A stretch of DNA of 64,000 nucleotides, taken from Astrocystis sublimbata. Lineage: Eukaryota; Ascomycota; Sordariomycetes; Xylariales; Xylariaceae. Positions 1 through 11,438 of the stretch are shown piece after piece. The stretch covers positions 310,001 to 374,000 of the forward strand of contig JAJNNY010000022.1 of NCBI GenBank assembly GCA_022453515.1, in the 5' to 3' direction. Below the pieces are notes generated by a model. It was given only the letters and a program-made list of their open reading frames with translations, had not been told where the DNA came from and made no database searches. Within the stretch, counting starts at the first letter, position 1, and each line of letters begins with the position of its first letter. Made by a program: the position numbers and the translations under genes.

Positions 1-2000
1 AGTAGTCATGGGAAGAATAAGGGGGATCGGGATCTTTGGCGTTGAGGCATACGTCTCTCTAAGGCGTTTGAAGATGGACATGTGTCTCGGACCACTGGGC
101 GATATGTTGCCGAGCGCATACGATGTCTCCCATGGCTGGATCAATTCGATTTGACATGACGTGACCTGAGTCTTGTCTGTCTATATCAAGCTCGGAAGAA
201 AGAAATGAACGACATCCATGACCAGAGCCACGGCCGGGCTCAATCGAATTTGAGGCCGGAGAGGCCATGAAGAGCGATGATTTTCAGAAAAGCAGTATGT
301 GTTTTTCAAGATGAATTGAACTGGACTCAACGGAGCTGAGCTGGGCTGGGCTGATATGGTTTGGTTTGGTTTGGTCTGGTTTGGTATGGTGTCCGTGGAT
401 GGCGTGGTGTGGTATGGTATGTCAAAACTGCAGGCTGGAAATCTATACCCCTTACTATGTTCGAGAATGGCTACTAATGTTTCTGGTGGTGTGTATTTGT
501 CAATGTTCAGTGTTAGGTGTACCTACCATATGATAAATATGAATTGCATTATGAAGATAATAACTTTAAAATATATAATATGTTTACTGTTTTAATGTGA
601 TGTGTTATGATAGGATGGACTCACAGAATTAACTACCCACGCAGCAGTGTATGTAAATGCATCTTAAGGTGGTGGTCGTCCGGACATCCGTTCGTGCCAC
701 AACAATGACTCTCGCTTACCTATCGGGTAAGGAAGTAAGTAACACGCTCAATGCTCACACAAGTTTAGTTCGTTAGTTCATTCAGCTCTCTCGCTCCCTC
801 TCTCCCTCATCCAAAAATGTCTCCAATAAACTGCGTCGTACTTACTGACTTCTTTCTGCAGCGCTGGCCAATCCCTTCGTAGGTACATACATGTGTAAGT
901 AGGTATGATGTATGTAGGTAAGGATAGATTTCGATAAGTACAGGCAAGTAGATTATGTAGATAAGGTAGATAGCTAGCTACTCCTGCTGAGAGCCGGTCG
1001 GTCAGTCGTCTGCCCTTATAAAACTCATTCCTCGACATGCATGATACGGACGGATATTGGGGGGCTTAGGTCCGGACTCTCATCATGGTTTCAGATAGAC
1101 GGGAAGGGGGAGGGAGGGGCCAAGGTCGATGGGCTGGGATACATACAGTATGTCGGTGATGACGGACGGCCCCTTCGAGGCAGCCAAGAAAGGTCAATTG
1201 GAACACAGCAAGAAAAGACTCAAATGGGTTGGTTGGATAGATCTAGAAATTAATTTCTCATTTCAATAGCTTAATTAGGTGTTAATAGGTACTAGAACTA
1301 GAGACTGCCCGACCTGTCTATTATCTCATCTAGAGCATTTTGGTTCTCTTCTCTTTCTCTTTCTATCTCTGTTTTCCACCTCCAATGTTATACTACCTAC
1401 TGGCTTCAACGCTCATAAAGTCAAGGTTCTTAAATTCTTAATCAAATGGCTTAGATCTGGTGGTTGGCCCAATTACTGTTCGCTTTCTTTTTTTTTTTTT
1501 TTTTTTGGATATGAGTCTGAAATTTCGGTGTGATAGGATCATTGTTGATCCTTCTTGGTTTATTGTATGTTGGGAGGGCACTGAGTAAGTCGGCCGGCGC
1601 TGTATATGTGAAATAGCGGAATATAGGTGTGACTCTCCTCATAATCGTGGTGCTTGGGGTAAACTACCTCAGTGGCTGAGGATGCATCCAATCGTATGTC
1701 GTTGGTGTGGCGTGAATAGGTGCCGTGCTGGCTCCGCACGCTTCTGGAATCGTTCAGCAGCATGGCTCTGCCCTCTTAACCCTCTCGCCACTGTCTCCTC
1801 GGCGGGCCTCAGAAAGCACAGTCGAGTCTCCTGGCCGGATTCATGCAGTGGCGCTTGGAAATCCTCCCAATGCTATGAATCATTGTGTCGTTGTCTATTA
1901 ACGTAAAATGGCGCGGTTGCGTATTTTGGACTGTAGGATCTCGAAAATATTCAATAGTATCCTTGTCACTTTGTTGTTTTGGCTAACCCTTCGCCGCTCT
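1..2000. other. Intergenic / no supported gene
   Basis: I see no convincing gene here. Open frames are short, lack family motifs and overlap on both strands. The stretch holds a TGGTT/GGTAT-type simple repeat near 355-420, TAGGTA-rich sequence near 890-975 and a T-tract near 1489-1510. The left part could contain the end of a gene lying outside the window, but nothing shows it. Confidence 0.6.
355..420. repeat. TGGTT-like pentanucleotide microsatellite
   Basis: Imperfect tandem units of TGGTT, drifting to TGGTA and TGGTC, seen directly. An open frame crosses it (MVWFGLVWFG...), which is simply the translated repeat. Confidence 0.8.
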
Positions 2001-3107
2001 CTACGCAATCTTCGTGACGGTCAACTCTCCTGGCTCAACATCGTTGAGCTCTACCAAACCACCAGCCTCGAGCCTCTTCTTCCATTTTGTGCTTTCGTAG
2101 CGTGCGAGTATAAGAGTCATGCGGAGCAGAATGCCGTCGCTAGAATTGTGTTCGCCGATGACCTTCTCGATAGGCGTGAATGTCCACCTCCCAAAAGCCC
2201 AGTTTAGTATGTATCTTGTAGGTAGGGATGGATCGTCGGGTAACTTGGATATGGCTTCGTTGGTATCTGAGTTGCTGACTCCCGATGGTAACGTCGTCAG
2301 GACAGACTTTATTCTATATACCTCCTCTTTCTCGGCGCTCTTCAGTAACTGCATGAGTTTGGTCGGATCAACGGTGGCGGTCGGGGGTCCCTGGAGAGCG
2401 ACAGAGAGGACTTCTACTTCGGATTGGTGACTGTGACTGTGACCGTTGCTCGTATCCTGAGTGGGCAATGAATCTTCCGTTAACGTGTGTGCGAGGGCCC
2501 CATCGATTCCGAATATGACGTCGACAGGGACACGGCCCTTGTCGCTCTTGACCCAGGCGATGTCCACCTCCAGGTCGCCGACGCGATCCCTCACTTCGTC
2601 AAAACGCCTCTCGCCACAGGCTTCCCACTTATTGAATATGATCATGTCGGTATATCTCGCCTGGACGCGGGCCGTGTAGCTCGTGTCCTCATATCCGGCC
2701 CAGTTCTCAACGTCGATGACGCTGACGACGCCGTCAAGAACATACTGGCCGCCGGTCTCGCGCGCGATGCGGTTCACCTCGATGGCCAGGGTGGCAGGGA
2801 AGGCGGACCCCGAGGTCTCGATGACGATGCGGTCGGGGTGGACGGTGTCGCGCAGCTCGGTCAGCGCGGGCGCCAGCTGGCCGACGAGGTTGCAGCAGAT
2901 GCAGCCGTTGAGCAGCTCCTGGACGCCGGACACGGCGCTGCTGGCGGCGAGCTGCGAGTCGATGGCGACGTCGCCAAATTCGTTCTTGAGCAGCGCGAGA
3001 CGGTAGCTGGGGTTGGCGGCGCGCAGCTGGGGTAGTAGGTTCAGGAGTAACGTGGTCTTACCCGAGCCCAGAAACCCCGTGACGATGGTAATGGGTATCG
3101 GCGCCAT
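2001..3107 (-). CDS. CobW/P47K-family GTPase (putative metallochaperone)
   Basis: Intronless, 368 aa from the ATG at 3107. A frame extending to 3158 would add a short basic leader before MAPIPITIV, where the family normally begins. Walker A is GFLGSGKTT (residues 11-19). The CxCC metal-binding motif is CICC (69-72). A guanine-specificity motif NKWE follows, then a His-rich HSHSH stretch typical of the linker between the G domain and the CobW C-terminal domain, whose characteristic RY..NWAFGRW..TP segment is present near the end. COG0523/CobW proteins use GTP hydrolysis to deliver metals (zinc in the ZNG1 branch, cobalt in the B12 branch). Fungi generally make no B12, so zinc transfer is the likelier role, but that is inference. 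The gene is transcribed away from the MITE at 3.4 kb. Confidence 0.9.
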   Translation of the reverse strand: MAPIPITIVTGFLGSGKTTLLLNLLPQLRAANPSYRLALLKNEFGDVAIDSQLAASSAVSGVQELLNGCICCNLVGQLAPALTELRDTVHPDRIVIETSGSAFPATLAIEVNRIARETGGQYVLDGVVSVIDVENWAGYEDTSYTARVQARYTDMIIFNKWEACGERRFDEVRDRVGDLEVDIAWVKSDKGRVPVDVIFGIDGALAHTLTEDSLPTQDTSNGHSHSHQSEVEVLSVALQGPPTATVDPTKLMQLLKSAEKEEVYRIKSVLTTLPSGVSNSDTNEAISKLPDDPSLPTRYILNWAFGRWTFTPIEKVIGEHNSSDGILLRMTLILARYESTKWKKRLEAGGLVELNDVEPGELTVTKIA

Positions 3108-3399
3108 TGTTTTTGGCTTTCTTCTTATTTCCCTTTTGGATTGACCTTTCGACTGCAATCGTGGTATTTCGCTGTAGATGTTTTGAGGAATGGCGACGCG
3201 CGTATGTGTGTGAGTGACCTATTGAGTGAGTGTGTGTGTGTCTGTGTCCGGCGGTCCAGCGGAGGGATTTATTGACTTTACTTCGGTTAGGTAGGTAGGT
3301 AACAAGCTTTGGAAAGCTTCCAGAGAGTAAACAGGCTTTTGGGCGAGATGGAGGGGTTGAGGGGTTTCTGCGGCAGCAATCGGATCTTATCTTAGGAGG

Positions 3400-3447
3400 T
3401 ACCTTACGGCGCGGGGGGGGGGTGTTTGAAATACCTTGCCCTAAGGG
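3400..3447 (+). repeat. Left terminal inverted repeat of the MITE
   Basis: Begins TACCTTACGGCGC, has a 10-G run and ends CTAAGGG. It pairs with the arm at 3682-3728 with a handful of mismatches. Confidence 0.7.
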
Positions 3448-3681
3448 TGTATGCCTCCTAAATGGAGTCGTCTGAACATGCCTACTTTAGCTATAATTAT
3501 TAGGAAATCGTATTTAGTAAGGCATTCTGGCCTCGAAAATGCTTTTTAAACGTAACTGCTAGTTGAATTTTTAAGAGAATTACCTTAGATTAGGGTACAG
3601 TAACTATTATGGCCTATAAAGTACCTGCCGTTTGTGATTTAGTACGTGAATATATTCCCGTCGCTATTTCTATACCTAAAT

Positions 3682-3728
3682 CCCTTAGCGAAAGGTTTTT
3701 TAAACACCCCCCCCCGCGCCGTAAGGTA
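3682..3728 (-). repeat. Right terminal inverted repeat of the MITE
   Basis: Reverse complement of the left arm, with a 9-C run instead of 10. Confidence 0.7.
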
Positions 3729-4153
3729 TTTAAGTACTACAACCTACCTACATCATTTACAAGCCCAGAGCAACCTGAAGGTTCGAGCTGAGCCAGCCCT
3801 ACCGAGTCCCCTGTAGCGTTCGTTTTCGGGGCTGGGCCAGGGTGCCAGGGCTGCCGTGTTTTCCGTCTTGGTATGGCCGATGCCGTGCACAATGACGTAT
3901 CTGGCATACCGACCAGCCGGGATCCTGTGTTCTTGGATACACTATAATTCAAGTCAAAGCTGGCCGCGAATTAATTCTGCTTTGGGTGTGTGTTATCTAT
4001 CAATCCAATTCTTTTCAATGTTGTTTCGTTTCATCTTCTCATCTTAACTGCCATATCTGCACTTATTGTATACTACCTAATACTTCAAGCCGCTCTACTG
4101 TATAATTACTACTGATCAGCCACCTACATAATTTGGGCATCCTAAACGTCACC

Positions 4154-4538
4154 ATGTCTGCCTCTTCAGAAAATCCAACCGAACCAACAACATACAAAGA
4201 ACGCCTGGACCAAGTCGCACGAGAAGCCCGCCAGCCCGCCCGCGATAATAACAACAGCCCTAGTCTGGTTCAGAAAGGTAAGTGATGAGAAACTGTCACA
4301 TGTTCAGATCCGCCAACCATCGATATAAAAGCCACTAACAGGAGGCTTAGTGGCCGACTATATCCCGGTAGCCTCAAAATTCATGGGGACAGAAAATAAG
4401 GCCCAAGAGAAGCAGGGAGAGACATCTTCCGAGGACACTGCCGCTCCGCCATTCCGCCCTGTCCATGATGAGCATATCGCCGAGTTCGTGAGAGAACAGC
4501 ACCGGAGCAAGAAGCCAGACGGAAGCTTTGCGGCTTGA
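4154..4538 (+). CDS. Small hydrophilic fungal protein of unknown function
   Basis: Two exons, 4154-4277 and 4342-4538, give 106 aa. The intron (4278-4341) has a GTAAGT donor and ends CTAACAG, and phase 1 is kept across it. The product starts MSASSENPTEPTTYKERLDQ, contains a DYIPVASKFMG core just after the splice, and ends in a charged tail (EFVREQHRSKKPDGSFAA). There is no signal peptide, membrane segment or recognised motif. The splice sites and a coherent hydrophilic protein argue for a real gene. I do not recognise a family. Confidence 0.6.
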
Positions 4539-5479
4539 AGGCAACTCGCTCATTTCTGAACAACATATAACGATCACGATCATAGCGAGTTCATCACCTG
4601 AGTTTACTCTTCTCGATGAAACGGCGCTCATTGGTCTTGCGTTGTAATCACGAAAATGTCAACATAATTCATGTTTCCGGGTATAGGGGTTCGGGGTCTT
4701 ATATGATTACTTGGCTGCATAGGAGGGCAGGGGCCGCAAAATCAGAGGCATCTCTTACTTCAGAGTGCAGCAATGAACACTACAATTTCGAGTCTAACCT
4801 GAAAGAATTCTCGTCGTCTCTGCACAGCTCTGGCATACTTTGCCATAAGCGAACCAATGACGCCCAGCTACAGGTGTAATGACACAAAAAGCGGGAGAAG
4901 GCTTCCGTTTGGGGAATGAGATGGATGAGTGTTTTACGTGTTCTACTAATACCATTAGCTGAGTCTTACAGCCTCAGCAGATTTCTCTGCCAAAGTTAAG
5001 CCAAACGATCGTGACTTGAGAGTTGATGTGATTGGAGCCGGAGACAGCCCTTTACTCTTTATCCTAACACGCATGATTTATGCGAATCGCATGTGTTTCG
5101 CTTCTTAAACAAAAGATGTGCTTCTCTTTTATTAAAAAATTCAATCGCTCTAAGCAGAGACAATGCTGCGAATCAACTGTATGGCAGCTCACACACCATG
5201 GATTAAGTACCTACCAGAGGTAAGTACCGCTACGCCGCGCACTTGAACAGACGCGACGAGACTAACAAGATCCACCGTTACTCCACCAACCTGCCCATAG
5301 GTAGGCAACTAACTCATGGGACCAAGCTGTCAGTGACACATGTGACCTAATACAGAAGCCTGATTATCTCCAGCTCATATTCCCAGCCTCTCAATTACCA
5401 CGACATTCCCATTGACGACAGCGGCACCGCTCTTCAAGATCACTTCAAATCGATCTTCACCAGACCCAAGACACACACC
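4539..5479. other. Intergenic, nothing recognised
   Basis: Contains the 3' region of the small gene and the promoter/5' UTR of the M18 aminopeptidase. Short frames only, no motif. Confidence 0.5.
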
Positions 5480-7337
5480 ATGGCTCGACACACCCCAGAG
5501 TTCTTGCGCCAACGCAACTCCAACATGTCTCTACGCACCACTGATGCAGCAGCAGCTGCTTCTTCCTCGATTCCACCTTTAGCTACCTCACGATTATCGA
5601 GCTTCGCAAACCCGGCCGAATTCGAATCGGCTCCTACAATGTCCACCGCAGAGAAGGCTTTTATCATCGGCGAGCTGAGGAACATGAATTGTCATTCGCT
5701 GTGCGACTCGTGCTATAGTGATATCCCCGACCATTACACCGATTCGAAGCCTTTACAGCTGGTCAACAACAGAAGCGCGTGCGATGTCTGCAGGATGATC
5801 GACGCCGATCCTACGGCCTTTACCAAACCCTTCTGTACTTTCTTACAAGAGAACCCGACCGTATTTCACGCGGTGGACTATTTCAAGACGAAGATGACGA
5901 AGCTGGGCTACAAGGAGGTGGGTGTTGCCATATGCATGTGCATCGCCTAGTGTGTCCTGGCCTGCGACCAATGCGCTGACGTCTTGTGCTTATACACATG
6001 TAGTTGCCTCCTCGCGAAGATTGGGCCGGCAAAATCGAGGCGGGTGGAAAGTACTTCGCCACCCGCAACGGGAGCTCAATCATTGCCTTCACTGTTGGCA
6101 AGGCGTACAAGCCCGGCAACGGAGTCGCCATAATAGCTGGCCACATCGATGCGCTCACGGCCAGGGTGAAGCCCGTGAGTAGGAAGCCCACCACGGCAGG
6201 CTATCTACAGCTGGGCGTAGCACCATATGCTGGTGCCTTGAACGAAACGTGGTGGGACAGAGATCTCTCCATCGGAGGGAGAGTCATCGTCCGAGATGCG
6301 TCGGGAAAGACAAAGAGCGAGTTGGTCAAGTTGGACTGGCCCAGTACGAAACAGCAACTGTCCCAAGTAAAGTTCTATCTGCTGACGTTATACAAGTTGC
6401 TCGTATACCTACCCTGGCTCCCCATTTCGGTGTGGGCATGATGGGCGAGAACAACAAGGAAACCCAAGCAGTACCGATCCTCGGTCTCGACGGCTCAGGA
6501 GACTCGCAGGCCACCGAGACCCTGGGACCCGCTGGATCTTTCGCCTCAACCCAACCTCCAAAGCTTGTCAAGGTGATCGCGGACGAACTCAACATCAAGG
6601 ACTACTCGCAAATCGTGAACTGGGAACTGGAACTTTTCGACCTACAACCTGCCACTGTTGGCGGGATAGATAAGGAGTTTATCTTCGCTGGAAGGATAGA
6701 CGATAAGCTCTGCAGCTGGGCCGCCATCCAAGGCCTATTGGCATCGGACCAGAAAGAAGACGACGGCACAATCAAGTTGGTCGCCCTTTTCGACGACGAG
6801 GAGATCGGCTCCCTGCTCCGCCAAGGTGCGAAGGGCAACTTCTTGCCTTCGGTCATTGAGCGCACGGTAGAATCGTTGTGCGGCGAGAAGAAGGCGTTCG
6901 GGCCCGGCGTCGTCGGGCAAACGTACGCCAACTCGTTCCTCGTCTCGGCCGATGTCACGCACGCCATCAACCCGAACTTCACGTCGCGTTACCTAGCGGA
7001 CCACGCACCGCGGTTGAACGTGGGCATCTGCATATGCGCCGACAGCAACGGACACATGACGACGGATTCCGTGTCGACGGCGATTCTCACACGGGTTTGC
7101 GAGCTGAGCGGCTGCACGCCCCAGGTGTTCCAGATCCGCAACGACTCGAGGAGCGGCGGCACCGTGGGCCCAAGTATCAGCTCTCAGTTGGGAGTGCGGG
7201 CCGCTGATGCCGGAATGGCGCAGCTCTCGATGCACTCCATCCGTGCCACATGTGGCTCGCTAGATCCTGGTCTGGGTGCCAAGTTCTTCAAAGGATTCCT
7301 CGACAACTGGGAGAAGGTCGATGCCGAGTGGCAGTAG
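5480..7337 (+). CDS. M18 aspartyl aminopeptidase with Cys-rich N-terminal extension
   Basis: Three exons, 5480-5917, 6004-6343 and 6397-7337, give 572 aa. Introns were set by restoring family motifs: GYKE|LPPRE at the first and LDWP|IARIPTLAPHFG at the second. The M18 domain begins near residue 112 (PFCTFLQENPTVFHAVDYF). Metal-centre motifs are AGHIDALT (H193), GRIDDK (D361), FDDEEIGS (E394/E395), VSADVTHAINP, and the final His in MHSIR. Enzymes of this family remove N-terminal acidic (DNPEP/Ape4) or neutral (Ape1) residues and form dodecamers in the cytosol or vacuole. Residues 71-104 hold five Cys (CHSLCDSC ... CDVC) that do not belong to M18 and resemble the Cys module found upstream of HET domains. 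ATGs at residues 16 and 54 could also serve as starts; the first would keep the Cys module and the second also lies before it. Confidence 0.93.
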
Positions 7338-8643
7338 ACCTGGAGCTTTGGGCTGGAGGTGATTGGATTGATAGCTAGCTGGCGAGGCAGGTAGGTACCT
7401 AAGCTAGGTAGTTTAATTGATAGGAGCCGAATGAGAGCGTAGTTGGAACTCGGGTGGTTTCTGCTTGGTGATCATTTCGAATAGTGTGTCAGATTTGATA
7501 TACGATGCTTACTCAGGATGGCTAATGATTATACTAGATGAATTACTACTGCTTCAGCCTTATAAGTTAGCAAATACTAGGTAGGCACCTTAGTATTGTT
7601 GTTGATATTGAAACATCAAGTGCATCCAAGTACTAGTAGTAGGTATGAGGTGGCATGGCATTTGCATCTTCACATGCACAAAGGCACACATGCAGCGTGA
7701 CGCAATCCCGATCGAGTGGGGCACCTTTTCAAACCAACTCGGGCACTAAGCAATCACTAATGTGAATACTACTCCGTACCTTTTCCTAGGTACCTACTTA
7801 CACGAAAGTAGCAACCTGGACTTTGAGTTGGTGTCAACAATAAAACCAAATGGGTTGAGGCATAGCCGTTTGATATTGTCTGTCAGCTGTACTCGTATGT
7901 ACTTGAGGTAGGGCTACCCGACCGACTGCGTCTCTCCAATATCAACCAACCACCGTTCAGGCTCACCGTTCGCATCCTACGCTTACCTATCCTGTACAAT
8001 GCTGCGGTACCGAGATAATGATGAACCATGGACCAGGGAACGACTCTGGACCCTGCCGCGCGCCAGTCCAAGATTATCTAGTTCCATCCCTCCCAATCCG
8101 GTCCCAATCCTGCCTGTGCCTGACCCGGACTAAGTAGATGCTGGCGTGGAATTGTTCCAGAACATCAACTTTTTTCTTTGTTAGCTTTCAGCTTTCAGCT
8201 CACTTTTCCGCCTCCCACTATTTTTAAATCCCCTCCCATTTTGCCTGCAATTCCATTTGTTGTTGCTTAGACGATACCCAATAGATCTCTCTTACTGTCT
8301 CCCATCCTTTCTTCGACCTGCCCGTTTGATATCCATGCCAACTCGGGCCTCGTGACACCCTTGTGTATTGCAGTCTTTGACGGTCCCATCAGGAGGGGTA
8401 TCTCACGACACCCTCCACCAGGCGACTCGACAACGACCCGAAATTACCATTACTAGGCGCCCGGCGGCGCTGTGGCCGTTTTTGACCACCACCCTTAGGT
8501 TCAGGCATCGTATATTATCCATTCTGTCGGTTTCTTCGATTCTTACTTCCAATTGCTACGAGCCACCCAACGCAGAAACCAGAAAACTAGAAAGCAAGGC
8601 CGTATGCGGACGTTGTTGACCTCCTCGGCCCAACGTCAAAGCA
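7338..8643. other. Intergenic, TAGGTA-rich
   Basis: Holds the 3' region of the M18 gene and the promoter of the PAF-acetylhydrolase. Several TAGGTA/CCTAGGTACC motifs occur near 7390 and 7790. No gene seen. Confidence 0.5.
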
Positions 8644-10547
8644 ATGGCCGCCTTACTATCGAAACTGAACCCTGTCCCACGTTTCCCTGACTTTACCGGT
8701 CCCTACAAAGTCGGCACTGTCGACGTCGAGATACCCGTCTGCGAATTGGAGTCCCCAGCACCCGCTCCTGACAATGCCGCCGATATCGAGACTGTTCAGT
8801 TCCGGATATTCTACCCATGTGCTTCCAATGCTCAGGGAAAGCGGATACCTTGGTTGCCTGCACCGCAGCGGGATTATCTTTCCGCATATATCAAGTTCCT
8901 AGGCGTAGGCAGTGTACTTGCCGAGGCCGCTTCGTAAGTTGCTATGAACATCATGTCCCCGTCTCGCTTCCAGGGCCATCGGCTTATGAGATGTCATTTG
9001 GTTGTAGATTTCTCCCGAGGCATCTTCACTTCACCACGATCCCTGTAGTCGACAATGCGCCAATCCTTGAACCAGAGGACCCTCGTGGCCGGTGGCCGAC
9101 CATGATGTTCTCTCACGGCTTGGGTGGGAGTCGAAACACATACTCCCAGATTGCGGGATCACTAGCCTCCCATGGCGTTGTCGTCTTCTGTCCAGAACAC
9201 CGCGATGGCAGTGCGGTAGCCTCCTTTATCCGGGTGCCGTTCCAGCAGAACAAGTTCTTCGCACGCAGCCAGCGACGGCTGGTCCCCTATGCGCAAATCC
9301 CCCACGACAAGACCGACGAAGTACACGAGCTCAGGAACGCACAGCTACGCATCCGGCTCTGGGAGCTGGGATTGGTCCACGAGGCGATGCTTAGTCTCGA
9401 CGAGGGGGCAAAGCTTAACAATCTGAACAAGCATGCCTCGTCGCTCGACCACCTATCCAACAGGCTGAAGGTCCACGAACCCGGGAGTATCATATTCGGA
9501 GGCCACAGTTTCGGCGCAGCGAGCATCGTTCAGTTCCTCAAATCCGTCTTCTACTCGGGTCGACCCGAGCTCGAGACAATGCAGTCGCCCCTCTACGTGC
9601 CGAACTGGGAATCGCCCATCTGCCGACAAGTGACACCAAAGAACGTCACGATGCTCCTGGACATGTGGTGCTTCCCTCTCCTAGCGACGAGCACCAAGCC
9701 GCTCTTCAATCTTCCCTTGCCCGTCTACGCGCCGACAGACTCCTCGTCCTCGCCCGCGCTATCCCCGGGCGGCAACGCCATCCTGGCCGTCGAGTCCGAG
9801 GATTTCTTCAAGTGGCGCGAGCACCTACACACCAAAGCCCGCATCCTCTCCCCCGAACCCTCGGCCAACATCGTCGCGCCCTTCACCGAGACAGAGACAA
9901 GCCCGCCGCACTTCTTCTACGTGAAGCGCTCGGCGCACCTCAATCAGTCGGATTTCGCGCTCCTGTTCCCCTGGCTGACGAGGAAGGTGTTCGGTTCCGA
10001 TTCCCCGGGGCGCGCGCTACGGCTTAATCTGAGAGCGCTACTACAGGTGCTCAGGGTGAATGGGATAACGGTCGCTGGGACGAGGAATGCAGATCTGGTG
10101 GACGGGAAAGAAAAAGATGGCAGAGATGGCAGAGACAATAGAAAAGACAAGGATAGCTGCAAGTGCAAGAAGCAGACGAAAGACAACGCGTCGAACTCGT
10201 CACTGTCTACATCCCAAAGCGAGCTATGCGACAACGACACAGCGATCCTCGAGCGCGAGGCGAACGACCCCCTCGGCGAGGACGAGCTGATACGCGCTTG
10301 GCGCTGGATTGATGTTGTTGGAATGGGGGCCTACAAGGCAAGCGATGAGAAGGAGAAAGACAAAGATAAGAAAGGGGGCGGGAAAGGGGCCGAGGAAGAG
10401 GTCGAGGAGACGGAGCCCAAGATGGCGGGCGTCATCGAGCCGAGCGCCTCCAAGTCTGCGGACCGGAAGCCGGACCCCGATATGGTGAGCATTCTGAGTC
10501 CTGCGGAGGGGAGGGATGCATTTTCTTATCGCTCTGTTTCTTCTTGA
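8644..10547 (+). CDS. Platelet-activating-factor acetylhydrolase (PLA2 group VII type)
   Basis: Two exons, 8644-8933 and 9008-10547, give 609 aa. The donor is GTAAGT and the acceptor TTGTAG; phase 2 is kept, yielding ...EAAS|FLPRHLHF. The fold is an alpha/beta hydrolase: FSHGLGGSR forms the oxyanion region (about 131-139), the nucleophile elbow is GHSFG (S264), Asp is in LLDMWCFP (D315), and His is in SAHLNQSDF (H407). These match PAF-AH, which hydrolyses short or oxidised sn-2 acyl chains of phospholipids. There is no signal peptide, so a cytosolic enzyme is likely. Residues from about 470 on are a low-complexity Lys/Glu/Asp tail (K-D-K-E repeats) longer than in animal PAF-AH, and possibly disordered. 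Confidence 0.92.
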
Positions 10548-11438
10548 TACCCACTTGCCTGGCTGGAGCTTCGGATGGTCTCCCTCTTTTCTTCTCTCTT
10601 GGCCGGTCTTGTTGAAGGGCCTAGCAGATTGGTGGAACGGTTGGCGTTCAGGGTAAAGGGGATGCGTGGCTGCGCGGTGTTGGGTTAGAGGCGGGCGGCA
10701 TTCATGATTGGCAGGCATATAGACTTAGATTCCCCTTCTGCGAAGATGACTTGGGTACGGACGGTTTGCTTGACTACTTCTAGGTAGACTGGAAAGAGCC
10801 GCCAGACTCGGCAAATCATGAAAAAATTGGTAGATAGCCTTCAATTCAAATAGTCTGAGACTAACCAGTTCGTTGTGTTTGTTAGATTAATACTCCGCAA
10901 ATGATTGTGGGCACCCAGTTTTCATATTTAACCATTACCGCGACTGTCAGTATTGCGTTAGATTCGACGTTCATAATACGAAACAGAACATGAGCCCTCC
11001 ATGTACGACCATAGCCTCTGGAAAACTCGGGATCCCGTCCGCTCTCCCATAGATAAGCCAGGTTGAGCGCCAAACTAGTAGTTGGGTTGGTGACAACCAG
11101 CGAATCCTTGGTGTTGTACATTTATTTTTGTGTTATTATTTCTTTCGCTTGTCTAGTCTGATCTTGATTCTATGTAAAAGCGAATATTTAGTGCCCTATA
11201 TCTATCTTTGAGTTTGTGATTTCGTTTAATCATTTGTCTCTTTCCTTCATGTATTAGGAAATCCTTGACGGCTCGAGTGGATTTATGCGTCAGTTATGTT
11301 GCTTTGAATGTCTTGTCTCTGTAGAAAAAAATTCAAACGGGATTAATTGAAACCCATCTATTGATAAATGCGAATTAACATACAACCTAGATGCTGGGAT
11401 AAAGAGAAGATGTAGAAAGCCATGTTATGAGACACTAA
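10548..11438. other. Intergenic between convergent genes
   Basis: 3' ends of the PAF-AH gene (+) and the HET-ANK gene (-) face each other. No frame with recognisable content. Confidence 0.5.

Larger units (their letters stand above)
3400..3728. mobile_element. MITE-like element with ~48 bp terminal inverted repeats
   Basis: The left arm (3400-3447) and the reverse complement of the right arm (3682-3728) match almost base for base. Both read TACCTTACGGCGC, then a run of 9-10 G, then TGTTT and A-rich sequence, then ACCTT and CTAAGGG. The ~234 bp between the arms has no transposase frame. Size and structure fit a non-autonomous DNA element. The superfamily and target duplication cannot be assigned by eye; TA-rich dinucleotides at the ends would suit Tc1/mariner but are not decisive. 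Confidence 0.65.

Noticed and set aside
2487..3035. 182-codon plus-strand frame over the CobW gene
   Set aside because: Antisense shadow of a well-supported gene with composition bias only.
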